A DNA stretch of 64,000 nucleotides from Synaphobranchus kaupii (GCA_029718625.1 JAINUF010000034.1:248001-312000), one strand, 5' to 3'; counted from the stretch's first letter, positions 30,770 to 44,059 are shown. Numbers and translations: made by a program. Notes: a model not told the origin generated them from the sequence alone.

Positions 30770-33030
30770 CTGTTGGACAACGTGTGATTTTTACCCAATT
30801 AAACTGTAGCAATTAAAACACACAAACATTTACCCATTGATATTTTATCATCTTGCTCAATACAGTCTACTCAGAATTAACTGTATTTTCATAACAGCTT
30901 TCATAAATCTCAGGGCTTCACAGTGTAGAGGTGGGGGTGGCTGACTCACTTAAACAACCACTAATATGCAACACCCAACTGGGTGATTCAAGGCGGCCAT
31001 TTTGGGACAGAATCTCACCACACAGCCAGTGGAGGTGGATGGTTCAGGATTTATTCATACAATTACAACTGAGGGAAATGGCCAGTTCCAGTATATCTCT
31101 GCTCTTGCGCCCTGGGAGTTTATTTTACGGACACAGTGTCAGGACCTCAGCTGAACATCTCACCAGAATGACAGGGTGATTTGTAAATGCCTCAGATCAT
31201 TGACAGGGCGGCTGGGTATCATTGTTGTCCTGAACAAGTTGGTAGGTTCTCTCTCAGGAGATATGGGCTACTCTGATGTTGAGTGGATACATCTCAGAGA
31301 GGTGGAGAACGAGGGGGAGAAAGAGTGGTTAAAAAGGTTGAAATAGGGAGGTTGAGGAAGGAGAGGGGGAGATGTGAATAAGGAAAGAGGAACGAGGTAG
31401 CAGTGGGGACAAGGAGAAGTGAAATATGGAGGGATGGGGAGGACGAAAGGTGGAGAAACAGCTGCTGTGAAAAGAGAGAGACAGAGCAGGTTCCTTTAGT
31501 CTGAACTTTTTAATAGAACAAATTGCCATTTTGAGGTAACTGCATTACAGCAAACTCTTCCCCAGATGATTCAGTTAAACTTTAAATTGTCCACAGCGTA
31601 ACTTCATCATGTACTTACTCATTTGCTTAGTTCTTCATTTAGTTTTCATGATTACATTTCAAATGCGGACCTGCGCCGCGTGTCAAACGCCACATATGCG
31701 CTTGTGGCGACACGCTCTATGCAGCCTGTGTCACTGCACGTCATGGACGGGGGAAGCTTTCGTTACGGACGCCCAGATCTGAGAGGGTATGCAGCCCAGC
31801 TGTGGCCAATCACGCGGCCGCGCACAACAGCCAAACATCTGCCGTGAGTTCCTCCAGCTGTGTTCCAGACGTATTGGGGTACCAGGTGGCACGGGCGTGG
31901 ACCAAAGCCCCAGGTCTCCCCTCTTGTCATAATGCTATGTTATGTTATCCGTACACTGGTCCCACTTTAAATAGGGGTTCCTACCAAACGTGACGTACAC
32001 CAGGGATACTCAAATGTGGCCCTCGAGGCCAGTACTACTGCTGGCAGTCTCATTTCCCCTCTCATTTCCCCTCTCTATTCAGGACGGACTGGTTTAAACC
32101 TGGGACATTACGTGAGTTAAATCTCTGGCTATTCAATGGCATTAATCGATCAATTAACTATCGGGGAGAAAAGATAAGCCGCATTACTACTGACCTTGAG
32201 GGCCATATTTGAGAATCCCTGGTGTACGTCATGTTTGGTTTGACCTACACTATATACAGGGTATACAGGGGGTAAATCGATCTTGGAACTCCGACTTTCA
32301 ACTCGGGCACCTCCTGAGGTCCCTGAAGTCACCAAAAATATGTCAGAGGTCAAAGGTAAACAGCTGAGCATCTGTAAACATGGAGAGACCTGGATCTAGA
32401 GAGACCCGTTGCGTGGCGTATGTAGTCTTTCACCTTCTTGTGTTTGTTGTCATTCTCAATCGTTTTCGCATACACCATGTAAAACCTTTGGAACTGCAAA
32501 TGCTGCTCAAAGGCCAGCCAAACAAGCAGCTTTCTGCGGGCGTCCATGTTTTTTGCCACTGAGCATTTGAACACTTTTATCGTAATGAACGGAACCATCA
32601 TCACAGAAAACGTCACGCACAATCCTCCCGAGTTGGCCACTTAAATACACCATTAGGCCCCTAATGTAAAGTGGGGTAATTCGCTTAGTTCGAATCCGGT
32701 CACTTGTATCACCCTCCCGATCTGGATCCACACACGGAGCTCCGGCTGCAGGCCTTCCATCCCTGAACATCAGGGACAGAGCTTTAGCGTAGCGACGTGT
32801 TTCGCTGAGAATTCTCAGGGATCTGTTTTTCAAAATATAACAGCTAATGAGTTAAGGATATACAGTAGAATAGTTTTTGACCTGGGTCTGCATCATTCAC
32901 AGCTACTGTGAGGGGAACATCCAGTGGTTCTCCACAGCCTGCCGTACGGGCTCAGTAAGCTGTTCTAGAGAATAGGGTCTATCCAACCAGGGGATGAAAA
33001 TGAACAGCATTCACAGTGTTGAGGGCTAAT
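30770..33030. other. Gene-free stretch containing one MITE
   Basis: No convincing exon. Apart from the fold-back element at 31984-32238 and purine-rich DNA at 31.3-31.5 kb, nothing is recognised. Short open frames here lack codon structure or family similarity. Confidence 0.4.
31984..32238. mobile_element. 255-bp fold-back MITE
   Basis: Left arm TGACGTACACCAGGGATACT with CAAATGTGGCCCTCGAGGCC and right arm GGCCATATTTGAGAATCCCT with GGTGTACGTCA are inverted copies of about 50 bp with few mismatches. The symmetry extends into flanking CCAAAC/GTTTGG. No ORF. Confidence 0.8.
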
Positions 33031-33032
33031 GT

Positions 33033-33034
<2 letters not shown>

Positions 33035-33093
<59 letters not shown>
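33035..33093. repeat. (CT)n microsatellite
   Basis: Pure CT tract followed by degenerate CT-rich DNA to about 33175. Confidence 0.95.
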
Positions 33094-33097
<4 letters not shown>

Positions 33098-34141
33098 ACT
33101 CTATCTATCTCTATCTGTCACCCTCTCTCTCTCTGTTTCCCTCCCTCCCTCTCTCTCCATCTCTCTCTCTCTGTTTGCTGAGCCAAATGTTCTCTTGAGG
33201 AATTCCGAGCGGGGCGCATGACCAGTGGACTGTACTGCCGCCCGCATTTCTAAAATAACCCCCTAATTACAGAGCTGCGTTCTGGACGATGCTGCGAGAC
33301 GAGAGAGCCGCGAGGGCTGGAGCGATATTTCAGCCGCTCTGGAAACCTGCGGTCCGCGGTCGTGCCGTGTGGTGTGAGCCGTTCCCAGTGTTCCCCCTGC
33401 GCATGTCAGACTGGATTGCAGAGCGCCACGGACGGAATGGGAAAAGGTTTCCCTCCTCTTCTTTCCACAACCCCCCCCCCCTCACTCCTCCACCTCCTGC
33501 ACTGAGCGATGCAAAGTTTAACACAATTTTCATCTTGTTTCAGAGCAGCTTAGATAACAAATGTTGCGCTTTCTTTCCATTTCGCTCCTGTTTGGCCAGC
33601 AGTGCGCAAACATGTCCGTGATGCTGGGCATACACACACACAGCCATGCACACAGTGAACCAGTGGAAGTGCCCACTGCTGGCAGTTGCCATATCACTGC
33701 CCAGGGAGGGAGGGAGGCATTCAGTCAGCAGCAATGTCTCGTCACTAGTGAGCCCTGCTGGTCAATCAGGCACCCGCGATCTGCTTGCTTACCGATGTGC
33801 ATGAAGTGTCCTCCTCCTACTCATGTCTGTGGGAGCTCAGCTTGTAACACGGCGACTGCTGTGGGAAAGAAATGGCGGCTGATTGTCTCATGTTTTGGAA
33901 GAGTTCACATGCTCGTCTGCGCTCTCCTGAACTGACAACAGAGGTTGTAGCAATGAGTGCGGCTGGTGAATACGACTGGGCATTCCAAACGGGGAAATAG
34001 CGGTTCAGAGAAAAGCTATGTGAGATGCACCATGCACACATCTGTGCATCTTCACTTTGCATCCTGTGCAAAGTGAATGTTGTACACAACATTATTATTA
34101 TTAGGGTTACCATACTGTATAGTATCATAAAGATATTTATA

Positions 34142-34205
34142 TGTCCATTAATATTTGTGTCACACTTTTGTGGTGTCCATTAATATTTGTGTCACACTTT
34201 TGTGG
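34142..34205. repeat. 32-bp tandem duplication
   Basis: Two head-to-tail copies of a unit beginning TGTCCATTAATATTTGTGTC, identical over the 32 bases. Recent slippage or duplication. Confidence 0.9.
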
Positions 34206-35367
34206 CCCATGTGATATTAGTATTTCCTTCTCTCTCACCCGCCATATCACGTGACTTTGACACAACTGCAAGAAAGATCCTGCAGTTAGCCCTTCCTCCT
34301 GTAGAGGGCCCCAGTGAGTCAGAACTAACTCTGGCAAGCACTAAATTGCAAGGAAATACATGTAGAACCAATGAGGAATGTACAGACTCCTCATATACCC
34401 ATCCAGGCTTGAGTACCGGGCATTGGAGCTGTGAAGCGACAAGGCTTTCCTGGTGTACCGCTCTATGAGAAGAGTTCTCCAAGAAGGGAAAAGGTGTCCT
34501 CATGCCAAGTTGGTTTGAGTGCCGTATTGGGTTTTGCAGTATATTAATGACAATTTGTTTCTGCTCATTATCGAAATCCCTGATTTGAGGGATTTTGAGA
34601 CATGACATGTTTCTCTCATTATCTTCACAGGTTACCTCATCTGGACTAGCAACCAAAACACAAAACACATGCACATGCACACGCACACCCCTGGCTGGCT
34701 ACATCACTGTTATCACCACACGGACAAACCTGGAGCCACACTTACCTCTGTGGGGAGTTATTCCATTTGGAATCCGGAAAGTTCCCCAGCACCGTCTTCT
34801 GAACCAGACCAAACCGGCTGAGTGAGTGACAGTCCTGTTTTCACCAGCAGCCAACTTCAGTGACACTGCAGCACTGCACAGGGTTCTGGAATGTTCCGGA
34901 TGCGGCAACTCGAGAAAGTATCGAAAGGACTCAACAAACGGCGGCCATCGGTTTGCCCCCACCATCGCGTTGCGCAAGACGAAATCCGAGGATCCCAAAT
35001 GTATTTATAATGCAGCCATTATTTGTTTCTGTAAGAGTTGAATAATATTTTGACGAAATAGAAAACCGATCCGAGTTAAGTTAGAATAACAGATAAATAG
35101 CGCTTGGGTCATTTTTTTAACGTTTTTGAGGAGAAGGAAGCGGCCCAAGTAAACTATGTGAGCGAGTGCAGTGGAATTGCTGTTGGAATGAGATGGTGTA
35201 ATACGAACACTGTTTGGGGAATAGGGAAACGGAACAGGGCCTTGTTTCCCGGCTTGTTATCTGCTGAGCTACGTCCCCTGATTTAAGAATCAACCCCAGA
35301 GGGCTCTGTCGGGGCACTGAACCGGACACAGGAAAACACACAGCCGTAATCACCTGTAATCTGCAGG

Positions 35368-35485
<118 letters not shown>

Positions 35486-35966
35486 TGTATTTATCTCTCT
35501 TTCTCTTTTCTAGTTCTCTCAATTTTTTATTCTTGTTTCCTCTCCTTTTCTCTGTTTTGCACATTCTTTCATTTTTTCTCCCTCTCTATTTCTCTGAATA
35601 TCTGTCTGCTCTCCATCTCCCTTTTTTCCTCTCATCCTCCCTAAGGTTTGGGGAAGAGGGAGTGGTGGAGTGGGGGTCCTCAGGTTTGAGCAGAGAGTGT
35701 GTGTGTGTGTGTGTGCATGCATTTGCACAGCGGAAAGAGAAAAAGAAAAACAAAAATGTTCTTAATTTCAAAATGTTTTAAATTAAAAAACAGACTAGAT
35801 TATGCAAGATTGTTTTATAATTGTGCCCAAATTTACACAAAATGGGAGCCGATTGAGGGAAACAAGCCTTAGATCTCATTAAAAGGAGGGAAACAGGGAA
35901 GAAATCGTTCCTTTGGCAGTGCTGGGATATGCCTGTAATTTTTTCCATGTTATGGTTTACACCCCC

Positions 35967-35969
<3 letters not shown>

Positions 35970-36015
<46 letters not shown>

Positions 36016-36016
36016 T
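35970..36016. repeat. (CT)n microsatellite
   Basis: CT tract with a TTTC interruption near the right end. Confidence 0.9.
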
Positions 36017-36327
36017 TCCCTGTTCCTCCTCTCTGATTTCCAGAAAATGATATTACACTAAACATACACATATCCATAAAAGCAAAATATGATCATAAAT
36101 GTAGCTTTCTAGATCTCGGTGACCTCTGTAAGCCTCTTCTCTTGTTTGTTTGGTTGTGGGGGAGGGGGGTTAAAACCTGCCATATAACATGTTATATTAC
36201 TTACCAAAATGATACTGCGTGGCAGCCAATCACATTTCTGAAGATTTCATGGTATTGCAATATTAACTTATTCATTTTAATGATATTTTATACAGAATGT
36301 GATATATTAATCTGAACGCTATTGATT

Positions 36328-36513
36328 AGGCTGCAATGTAGTATAATGAATTGGTAACTGGGTTTATAGAAATTGCAGGATTGATTCCCAGGCATGGCAT
36401 TGCTGTTATACTCTTGAGCAAGGTACTTAATCTTCTCAAGGCAACAACTTAAATCTAAGTATAATGTTAGGTGTAAGTCACTCTGCAAAAAAAAGAGATC
36501 TGCTAAATACCTA
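36328..36513 (+). mobile_element. Fish SINE, plus orientation
   Basis: Contains GGATTGATTCCCAGGCATGG (B-box-like), CTCTTGAGCAAGGTACTTAA and GTAAGTCACTCTGC with GATCTGCTAAATACC at the 3' end. Family as at 2.2 kb and 28.2 kb. The hairpin at 36514 begins exactly at its tail. Confidence 0.65.
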
Positions 36514-36599
36514 AATGTAATAATTAATCGATATTGTCAGATATGTCCCAGATCAACCTTGACAAAAACAATCTGACAATATCGATTAATTATTACATT
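36514..36599. repeat. Perfect 29-bp inverted repeat with 28-base loop
   Basis: Arm 36514-36542 (begins AATGTAATAATTAATCGATA) is the exact reverse complement of 36571-36599. Perfection over 29 bp indicates a recent event (fold-back duplication or a mini-MITE). Confidence 0.9.
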
Positions 36600-36721
36600 G
36601 GCCTTTAACTTAAGCGTATGGTAAAAAGGAGCCTAGAATTTATACACAGGAAGTATGTTGTCAGCTTTTCCCCCTCATTATGTGTTTTGAACGTTGTATT
36701 TCATTAGCAATAGTGCACCTA

Positions 36722-37071
36722 AGTGGTGCTGTTAATTACACACATAAAGTATCACACTTGTGTCTTTCGGATGAGACATTAAACCAAGGTCCTTACAGAT
36801 CCCATGACACTCATCGCAAAGGAGTTCCCCGGTGTCCTGACTCAATTCCCAACCTGGCTCTCTCAACCTGCCACCTAATCATCCCCTAATTTAATTGGCT
36901 ACAAAAACTGTTGAAACCACCTCTACTAATGTGTAGTGAGCGTTCTGGTGCAAACTGGCTGCCGTACGCATCACCCAGATGGGTGCTAGACATTGGTGGT
37001 GGGTGAGGTGACTTTCCCCCTCATCACTGTAAAGCGTGAGAAAAGTGTTATATAAATGTAAGGAATTATTA

Positions 37072-37145
<74 letters not shown>

Positions 37146-37155
37146 AATAATAATA
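36722..37155 (+). mobile_element. Second SINE type with (ATT)n tail
   Basis: Landmarks: CTTTCGGATGAGACATTAAACC, CCGGTGTCCTGACTCAATTCC, TGTAGTGAGCGTTCTGGTGC, GGCTGCCGTACGCATCACCC and TGTAAAGCGTGAGAAAAGTG followed by TTATATAAATGTAA. This is a frequent fish SINE whose 3' end here runs into an (ATT)n tract at 37068-37155. Family name not assigned. Confidence 0.7.
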
Positions 37156-37252
37156 ATAAAATAACACTGAAATGTTCACAAATAGAGAACACTGTACATA
37201 TTCATATACCAAGAGAGGAACATGAGAACGATGATTGCTACTCCAGTCGCTA

Positions 37253-37270
37253 CCAGCAGGGGGAGCACTG
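37253..37270 (+). promoter_or_regulatory. CTCF-like site
   Basis: CCAGCAGGGGGAGCACTG fits the CTCF core with one departure (GGA for GGC). Same orientation as the site at 26267. Confidence 0.35.
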
Positions 37271-37507
37271 CATTCTTTAGGGGCTTGAGCAACCTTAACG
37301 GAGGTTGCTGCAGTCCTTCCGGTGCTGCTGATTTCAGATGGGGTTTAACACTGTGACTGGGACACTACAATGGTCACCTTGCCCCATGACATCTGACCTG
37401 TGACCTGTGACCTCTCTACGGTGTGGAGTCATGGGCCTGCATATCATGGGGGGAGAGTGGAAATGAGCCATGTTTATTGATTGATCATGTATTATATTGA
37501 CCCTATC

Positions 37508-37700
37508 TATGATTTACCAGCCCCCATTATCCAGGGAAATTTACAAAGATAATACTTTACTTATTTTCCGTCAATACAGCTGGATCTTCACTGAAGCAGT
37601 GCAGGTTAAGAACCTTGCCTAAGGATGCAACCACAACATGCATACTGGGACTTGAACCTACCCCCATGTGTTCCCTAACCGCCACGCCACACTGCTGCGG
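37508..37700 (-). mobile_element. Fish SINE, minus orientation (degenerate)
   Basis: ATACAGCTGGATCTTCACTG, then GCAGGTTAAGAACCTTGCCT and GGGACTTGAACCTACC, and the decayed promoter end TTCCCTAACCGCCACGCCAC. Related to the copies at 2.45 kb and 57.6 kb. Confidence 0.6.
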
Positions 37701-37779
37701 AGTTCGTGCCAGAAAAAAACAGAACATTCTCTGACACTTGGATGTCGTCCACTTGTGGTTTTTTCTGAAGGAAGCCACT

Positions 37780-39450
37780 TAAATAAAACATTACATCAAC
37801 ATGGGGCCAACATTGGCTTCTGTCAGCCGCACGTCTCGCTGGCTAAAACCAGGAGCTCACCCCCCCCGAGAATGAAGATTTAAAGAAAAAGGAAAAAACA
37901 AAAGAGAGATGAAAATGTGTTTTTGTTTAAGGGTTTCATTTTTTTTTTTTTTAAAGAAGAAGAAGAAGAAGAAGCTAAGCAATCTCCGGACACTGGGGGA
38001 TGTAATAGGCCACAGAGACAGGCAGCGGTGGTGAATGCAAAGGTTCCCAGTGTTTACGTGCAGTGAACTCATCGCTGCCGTACATCCCCATTCTGCATTT
38101 CTGCTACGCCTCTCTCTGCATTGGCTGAACTTTGTTCAAAGCACCAGGCACAAGGATGGTTCTTTGTTCATCTTTGCAACTCAATAATTGTAGAGCTACG
38201 TACCCCTCCGGTCACGTTTGGCCTTGTGTGAATTAGCATGGCCCTTTTTAATCGCAGTAATATTTGTCGATTCTTTCTGTCAACATTTAATTTCGCTTGC
38301 TCTGCAGATTTTTTCTCTTTTTTTTTCTTTTTTCTTTTTTTGGCCTCGTTTGATACTTTGTGGACAGTAACTTGGTCCCGGCTGACTTTCTGACAGCTGT
38401 CGTCTTTATTGGCAGTTATCTCACTGTGTCAAAGGCCTTCCTTGGGTGAAAACCCACTTTCAGAGGAAAACAAGGTCTGCTTTCTCCTGCTCCAAAGTAA
38501 AAGTCAATAGAGAGAAGGCTTTGTCTTTTATTTCTGTAGCTAAAAGCCTGCTGTGTAATTATAAAATAGCAGAGAGGGTGCAACCTGACACTGAACTGCA
38601 GGGAGATCACACTTTATTAACAAAAGTGTTTTTATTACTTCTTGCATTGTTACTATTGTTATTAGTAGTAGTAGCAGTCGTAGTGATTTTAATAATAGTA
38701 ATACTATTTGTAGTTGTTGCAGTAATAAAATGATATTTACACGGTACATGTTTTCTAAAGCAGAATAGTTACAGAAAGGTTATTCAAGCTGGAAACCTAT
38801 GTCTGCACATCACCACACATGAATCAAACCTGCAACCTCTCTTATCTCTCTCTCTTTCTCTCTCTATAAAACATATCTAAAACATTTTCTTCATAGTTTC
38901 TGATGAGCATATTAAAATATATGCAAATAATAATAAAATACCATAATAGACAAAATCTATCAAAATATAGATACTCTGAGAAAAGAGAGAACGGAAGTGT
39001 GATTTTATGTTTGTGACAGTCCAGGCAGATTTTAGAGGCTGATTCTTAAGCCTATCAACATTTACGGTCACAAACAAATAAATATTTTTAAAAAGATTAA
39101 AAACTAGATGTGACATTTGGGCTGCTTTGTTAACAATGTTAATCTTCAGATGAGAAATATGAATAATGGTGGTACAACAGCATACACCGTTTTTACCTTA
39201 TTTCTGTTTTTTATTATTATTATTTTTTAATCTTTGCTGACAAATGTACAGGTATATTTTTTTCTCTGGTTATATTTCCATGGTAGGCCTGCTTCTAAGT
39301 TCAGTTGATATATATATCATATATAGCTACTACACCCCCCCCCCCCCCTCACCCACCCAATCAACTTTGACAGATTAATCAAAATATGTTAAATCGCATG
39401 AATTTAAGGGGAAGAAAAAACATTAACCTCCTTGCTTCCAAGTCCAGTGT
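37780..39450. other. Gene-free stretch; AT-rich with possible conserved noncoding DNA near 38.15-38.30 kb
   Basis: No exon recognised. 38.15-38.31 kb is unique-looking, non-repetitive DNA with many homeodomain-type ATTA/TAAT cores, as in vertebrate enhancers. This is only an impression. Confidence 0.25.
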
Positions 39451-39628
39451 GCGTGCAGAGAGAAATTAAACAGCAAGCTCCCCATCCCCGCCCCCGCCAC
39501 CAGCCCTCAGCCCCCACCCTCCAAACCCAGCTTCACAGCCTTTGTAATGTATATCCCTTCTGGAGCCTTTTAACCTGACAGCGCATTGTTCGCCGGCTGC
39601 ATGCGGGCTGGGGGTGGCAGGTTGGCTG

Positions 39629-39644
39629 CATTGTTTATGCAAAT
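39629..39644 (+). promoter_or_regulatory. SOX-OCT-like composite motif in a GC-rich island
   Basis: CATTGTTTATGCAAAT contains a SOX core (CATTGT) and a perfect octamer (ATGCAAAT) separated by two bases, one more than the classical composite. It lies in unique GC-rich DNA (39.45-39.75 kb) between smim20 and rbpj. Confidence 0.3.
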
Positions 39645-39776
39645 GAGCGCGGGGCAGGCTGGGTGTCTGAGGGGACGACGCCGACCCCAGCGAACGCCCT
39701 GACCCCAGCAGATGGCCAGGCAGGGGGTCTGCTGAGCCACAACTAATGACGTGTGCCATGTCACATTGTCTGAGAC

Positions 39777-40140
39777 AGGCAGGCAGGCAGGCAGGCAGGC
39801 CGGGTCCACTCCCTTACCGGCAGCTGGATGTGCGTGCTGTCTGTGCAGGCCACAGCCACAGACTGATTTACTCACTCACAGCTTGCTCGCACACTCACTC
39901 GCTCTCTCAATCACCCACTCAATGACTCACTCACTCACTCCTATAACCACTCACTCTCTCACTCCTAACTCATTCACACTGTCACTCAGTCACTCCTATA
40001 GTCATTAACACACTAACTCACTAATTCACTCGAATACTCTCTCACTCACACACAGTCTTATTCTATCCTTCATTCACACAATCACTTATGTATTCTCTTC
40101 CTCACTCATTCATATTTTCTCTCCCTCATGCCTGTTCTCA
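39777..40140. repeat. (GGCA)n and degenerate (ACTC)n tracts
   Basis: Five to six GGCA repeats at about 39777-39800 and a long decayed CACTCACTC simple repeat from 39868. Confidence 0.8.
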
Positions 40141-40615
40141 CTCAAATTCTATTCAGTGTTTGGCTATTTTCCCTTTTTATTACCCCCACCCACATATCTG
40201 GCCGCTTGGTTCAAAGCTCATTCATCGAATATTTGGAGAGATATGATTCCTCCGCTTGAACCCTCGAGTCTAACATTCAAAAGCATTTCAAGTCTCCTCC
40301 CTCCATTTTTTCCCCCCTACCCTCATGGGAGTCGTATGATTTTATTTGATTTTATGTACTCTCCGCGTGTATTTTCTATGAAAATTTCCAGGGGCCGCAA
40401 CAGAGCTACAGTCTGGCTGCCAAAAAGAGAGTGGGGGTCAGAGTCTGGCCGCCCCGCCGTTGTGAGCAGTCCCCTCTCCAAAGAGCATATTCCTCAAGCC
40501 ACAGGGCCTGTTTGACGAGCACTTTGCCGAACCAAACTCTGCTTCACTACAGAATCTGCTGCAACAACAGTTTAAGCCACATATATAAACACTATCTGCA
40601 AAGGACAGGAACTAC

Positions 40616-40637
40616 GGGGGGGGGGGGGGGGGGGGGG
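40616..40637. repeat. Poly-G tract
   Basis: 22 consecutive G on the + strand. Confidence 0.95.
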
Positions 40638-40699
40638 TCGATTTCCAACAAAACTTGGAATCATTCTTCTGGGTTTATTGTGCTTCATTTTATGATAAT

Positions 40700-42600
40700 T
40701 TTTTTTTAAATGCTACAATGTTGGTTGCGGTTTTTCACAGCTCTGCTCTGAACTACCACAATGATACATTTTTGCCATGTCCAGTCAATTTCCCGTCACA
40801 GTTCTGCATGAATGCATCTGGTGCAAGGATCTCTGATTTCACATCTCAAGAAAGGCTCAGGGATTTGTGTTAATTGAGAGGTCTTCACTAACAGAAAATT
40901 ATTATTTTTTTACTGTATAAATGTACTCTCAGTTTTATGGGGGTCAGAGAAACTGGCCACAGTTAGAAAAAACTGTCATATTTATTAACATGAATTCTTA
41001 TTAAATGTCAAAGATATGAAATGTTTTATGATGGTCCATAAAACTCTGTCTTTGCTGTCAGCGTACAGTGATAGATTTGCCGTGGCAGAGGTGACATAGC
41101 ACTGAAGCGTGCAGTAATGTTTATATAGGCTGGAATGAGCCGAGACAGAAAAGCACACGCCTACATTATTCTCAGAATCAAATGCAACATCTGATGTCTG
41201 CCATACAAATTGCATGTCTTGCTCTTATAGGTTATTTTTCTGTTTGTTTGACAATCCTGTACGTGTTTGTTTGATACTTTGTTTTTTCCCCATCATTTTC
41301 TGAAAAGCCTTTTAAATGTAAATGTGTAGCTTGTTATGATCTTATCTAAAAGCTAATAACATCACATCAATAGAGTGCAAATACAGTATCTCTACACCAA
41401 ACAAGCTCTCCACAAAGCAGGGCCTTTCTTGATGATGGTGACCCAAAGTGTTTGTCATCACATTATTGTACAAGAGCTGGGATATTTGTTTATATGTGTG
41501 TGTGCATGTGCATGCGTGAGCGTGTGTGAGAATATTTTATTTTTTCCTTTGATCACTGTTACGCACAAGAGACTAATGGCTCTACTGTATGGAAGGCACC
41601 ACTCTCCTTTTGCACATGGAAGTGAGTGATGTGTTGGCTGATCGATTAATTGATTACACTGCAGCTTAAACAGCGAAGAAGTGAAGCTCATTGAAGAAGC
41701 ATGATTTTTAATAGGCGAATGTTTGAACAGCACACCTAACTCACAAATCAAACTCCACAAATTAAGACCTCTTCTCGTCAATTTGACAGGCCTAAACGAG
41801 CCATGGGCGATTCTCAGGGAATAATTTACCGTCCAATTACAGCAACAGACATGCCTGGGCAGGGAAGGCTGTGGCACGTGGAGACCAAAGTTTACGCAAA
41901 CACCGTATCGCAAAGATGCTCGTGTTTGTATCTGAGCGTCTGTGTTTTGAGCCTTTCAAATTTGAAGCCACAACAATGGATTTTTAGAACAGCTGGTAGA
42001 GGCTTCCTTTACATTTTCAAATAGTACAGGAAAGACCTAAATTAAATCATGCTACTGATTCAAAGGTATCCTTTAATCTCTCATAAGTTTTACCATTACC
42101 GAAAGGAAAAACTGAGGTAATGTTGAAAGGTCTTTCTGTGCTGCTTTACTATAATCCCTAGCTTTATTCAGAAGCTCAAATGCTCTGAAACTCACGTCCT
42201 GTTACTTTCTGATTGGCATGAAGCTATAGTATATAGCATGTAGAACCTGAAAAGAGAGCTTTGCACCGAATCTGTTCATAATCAACATGCCATGTATTTG
42301 GCCTTACACAGGAAAAAAAGCATCGGAGAAACCCATCTTTGTCATATCCTGAGGTAAAGTGACCTACTCAGTGGAGTTTTTCTGATGGAGTCAATCAACT
42401 GCAAAAACAGCCAGTGCCACTCATTTGTCTAAACCCGCCCTCTACCAGAAACCTGTCCCCCAATGAGGACCCCAAGGAGAAAATTAACCCCACTCCTCAG
42501 GGCTTGATTGACACGTGCCACATTCCTGTGAAGTGGCCATTGTGCTTTTGTGGCACGCCTACATAGGTGTGATGCATTGTTACCATGGAGATGACTAGAT
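40700..42600. other. Gene-free stretch
   Basis: No repeat family or exon recognised. AT-rich DNA with short random open frames only. Confidence 0.35.
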
Positions 42601-42619
42601 TGTGAAGCATATAGGGTTT

Positions 42620-42639
42620 GGGGGGGGGGGGGGGGGGGG
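42620..42639. repeat. Poly-G tract
   Basis: 20 consecutive G on the + strand. Confidence 0.95.
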
Positions 42640-42711
42640 TGCCACCCTGTGGGTTCAGGCACTGCCACTGCTATAGGGTCAATCATACTTTTTTGCTGTC
42701 GGGAGCAGATA

Positions 42712-44057
42712 CATTGCCCACCAGAATTATTGGCAACCTCAATTCATTTGAGCAAAAAGTGTGGGATTAAATTCAATTTATTGTTTATCAAATGTCTTCT
42801 ATGCTCAGAAAAATGGTCCTTGCTTGAGGACTCTCCTCTTCAGCTTACCCACAGGTTTTCAAGGGGGTTCAGGTCAGGGGTCTGGGATGGACTTTGCAAA
42901 ACCTTGATTCTGTGATCAGTGGGGTTTGGATCATTGTCCTGCTGGAAGATCCAACCACAACCCACTTTTAGCCTTCTGGCAGAGGCAGCCAGATTTTGGT
43001 ATTTGATGGAGTTCATGATGCCATGTATCCTAACAAGGTTCCCAGGGCCTTTGGAGGAAAAGCAGCTGCACAACATCACAGATCCACCATACTTCCCAGT
43101 GGAGAATGGGGATAAGGTTATTTTATTTTCTCTCTTATTATGCCAAACCCACCTTTGGTATTTATTGCCAAAAAACTCAATTTTCATCTTGTCTGACCGG
43201 AGCACCTGGTTCCAATCTAAATTCCGGTAACATTTAGCAAACTCCAGGTCCTTACGTTTGTGGTATGTTGACAGTAGAGGCTTTCTTCTGGCAAGCCTTC
43301 TAAATAGCTTGTTGTCATAGAGATGGCCTCTAATTGTACTTTTAAAAACTTGGTGACCCCAGGATGCACCCAACCTCTGCAGTTCTTAAACTGTGATCCT
43401 TGGAGAAATCTTTGCCTCTTGAGCCCTCCTCCTCACTGTGTGGGTGGGTGGGGAGCTAACTACGTCTCCTCTTCCAGGCAGATACATCACAGCTCCAGTT
43501 GCTTTAAACTTCTTAATTATTGCCCAAATTGTGGAAATAGGTAGTTTCAGACATTAGGCTATTTTTCTATGCCAATTGCTGAATTATGAAGGTCAACAAT
43601 GTTTTGTCTCATTTAATTTGTGTGTTCTCCGACTCTGACCACCCCTGTGTTGTTGGATGACTAATGGGGTTTGGCCTTTGTGTCACCTCATATTTATACC
43701 CCAGTGAAACAGGAAGTTGTGAATGACCACATAATAGTTCCTAACGACTTACACTTGCTTAAAAAAGGGAAATATGACTGTGAATATACTGCACTTCAAT
43801 TATGTTTTGTTTGTAATTATTTCTAGCATTGGCAAGAATTGTTTTTTGTGTTTTTTGAGAAAATATTAAGAATTTTTTTCCTTGAATAATTTTACCTAAA
43901 TTAAAAATGAGATATTTATATATAATTATTATATAATATAGATATTATAAATATATCATATTTTGAGTTTAAGGTCATGCTGATAAATGACAAAGACATT
44001 TTTATTGGCTTTTTTGCTCAAAATTTCCAGGGTTGGCAATAATTCTGGTGGGCTCTG
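42712..44057 (-). mobile_element. Tc1-like transposon, near full length, inactive
   Basis: Terminal inverted repeats: GCCCACCAGAATTATTGGCA at the left and its inverse TGCCAATAATTCTGGTGGGC (one base different) at the right. TA dinucleotides flank both sides (42710-42711 and 44058-44059), the Tc1/mariner target duplication. Length 1,346 bp, typical of the superfamily. The transposase lies on the minus strand and is broken. Confidence 0.92.
42840..43373 (-). pseudogene. Tc1-like transposase, C-terminal two thirds
   Basis: A 177-residue open segment of a DDE transposase. The first catalytic Asp is in the LRSDKMKIEFFG context, the second in IFQQDNDPNPT, and the third acidic residue in PDLNPLENLW (Glu). 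The family norm is about 340 residues. The paired/HTH N-terminal part upstream (43374 to about 43700 on the minus strand) is no longer in one open frame, so the element cannot make a full transposase. Confidence 0.88.
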
Positions 44058-44059
44058 TA

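Noticed and set aside
42919..43230. 103-codon + strand frame
   Set aside because: Antisense of the Tc1-like transposase.
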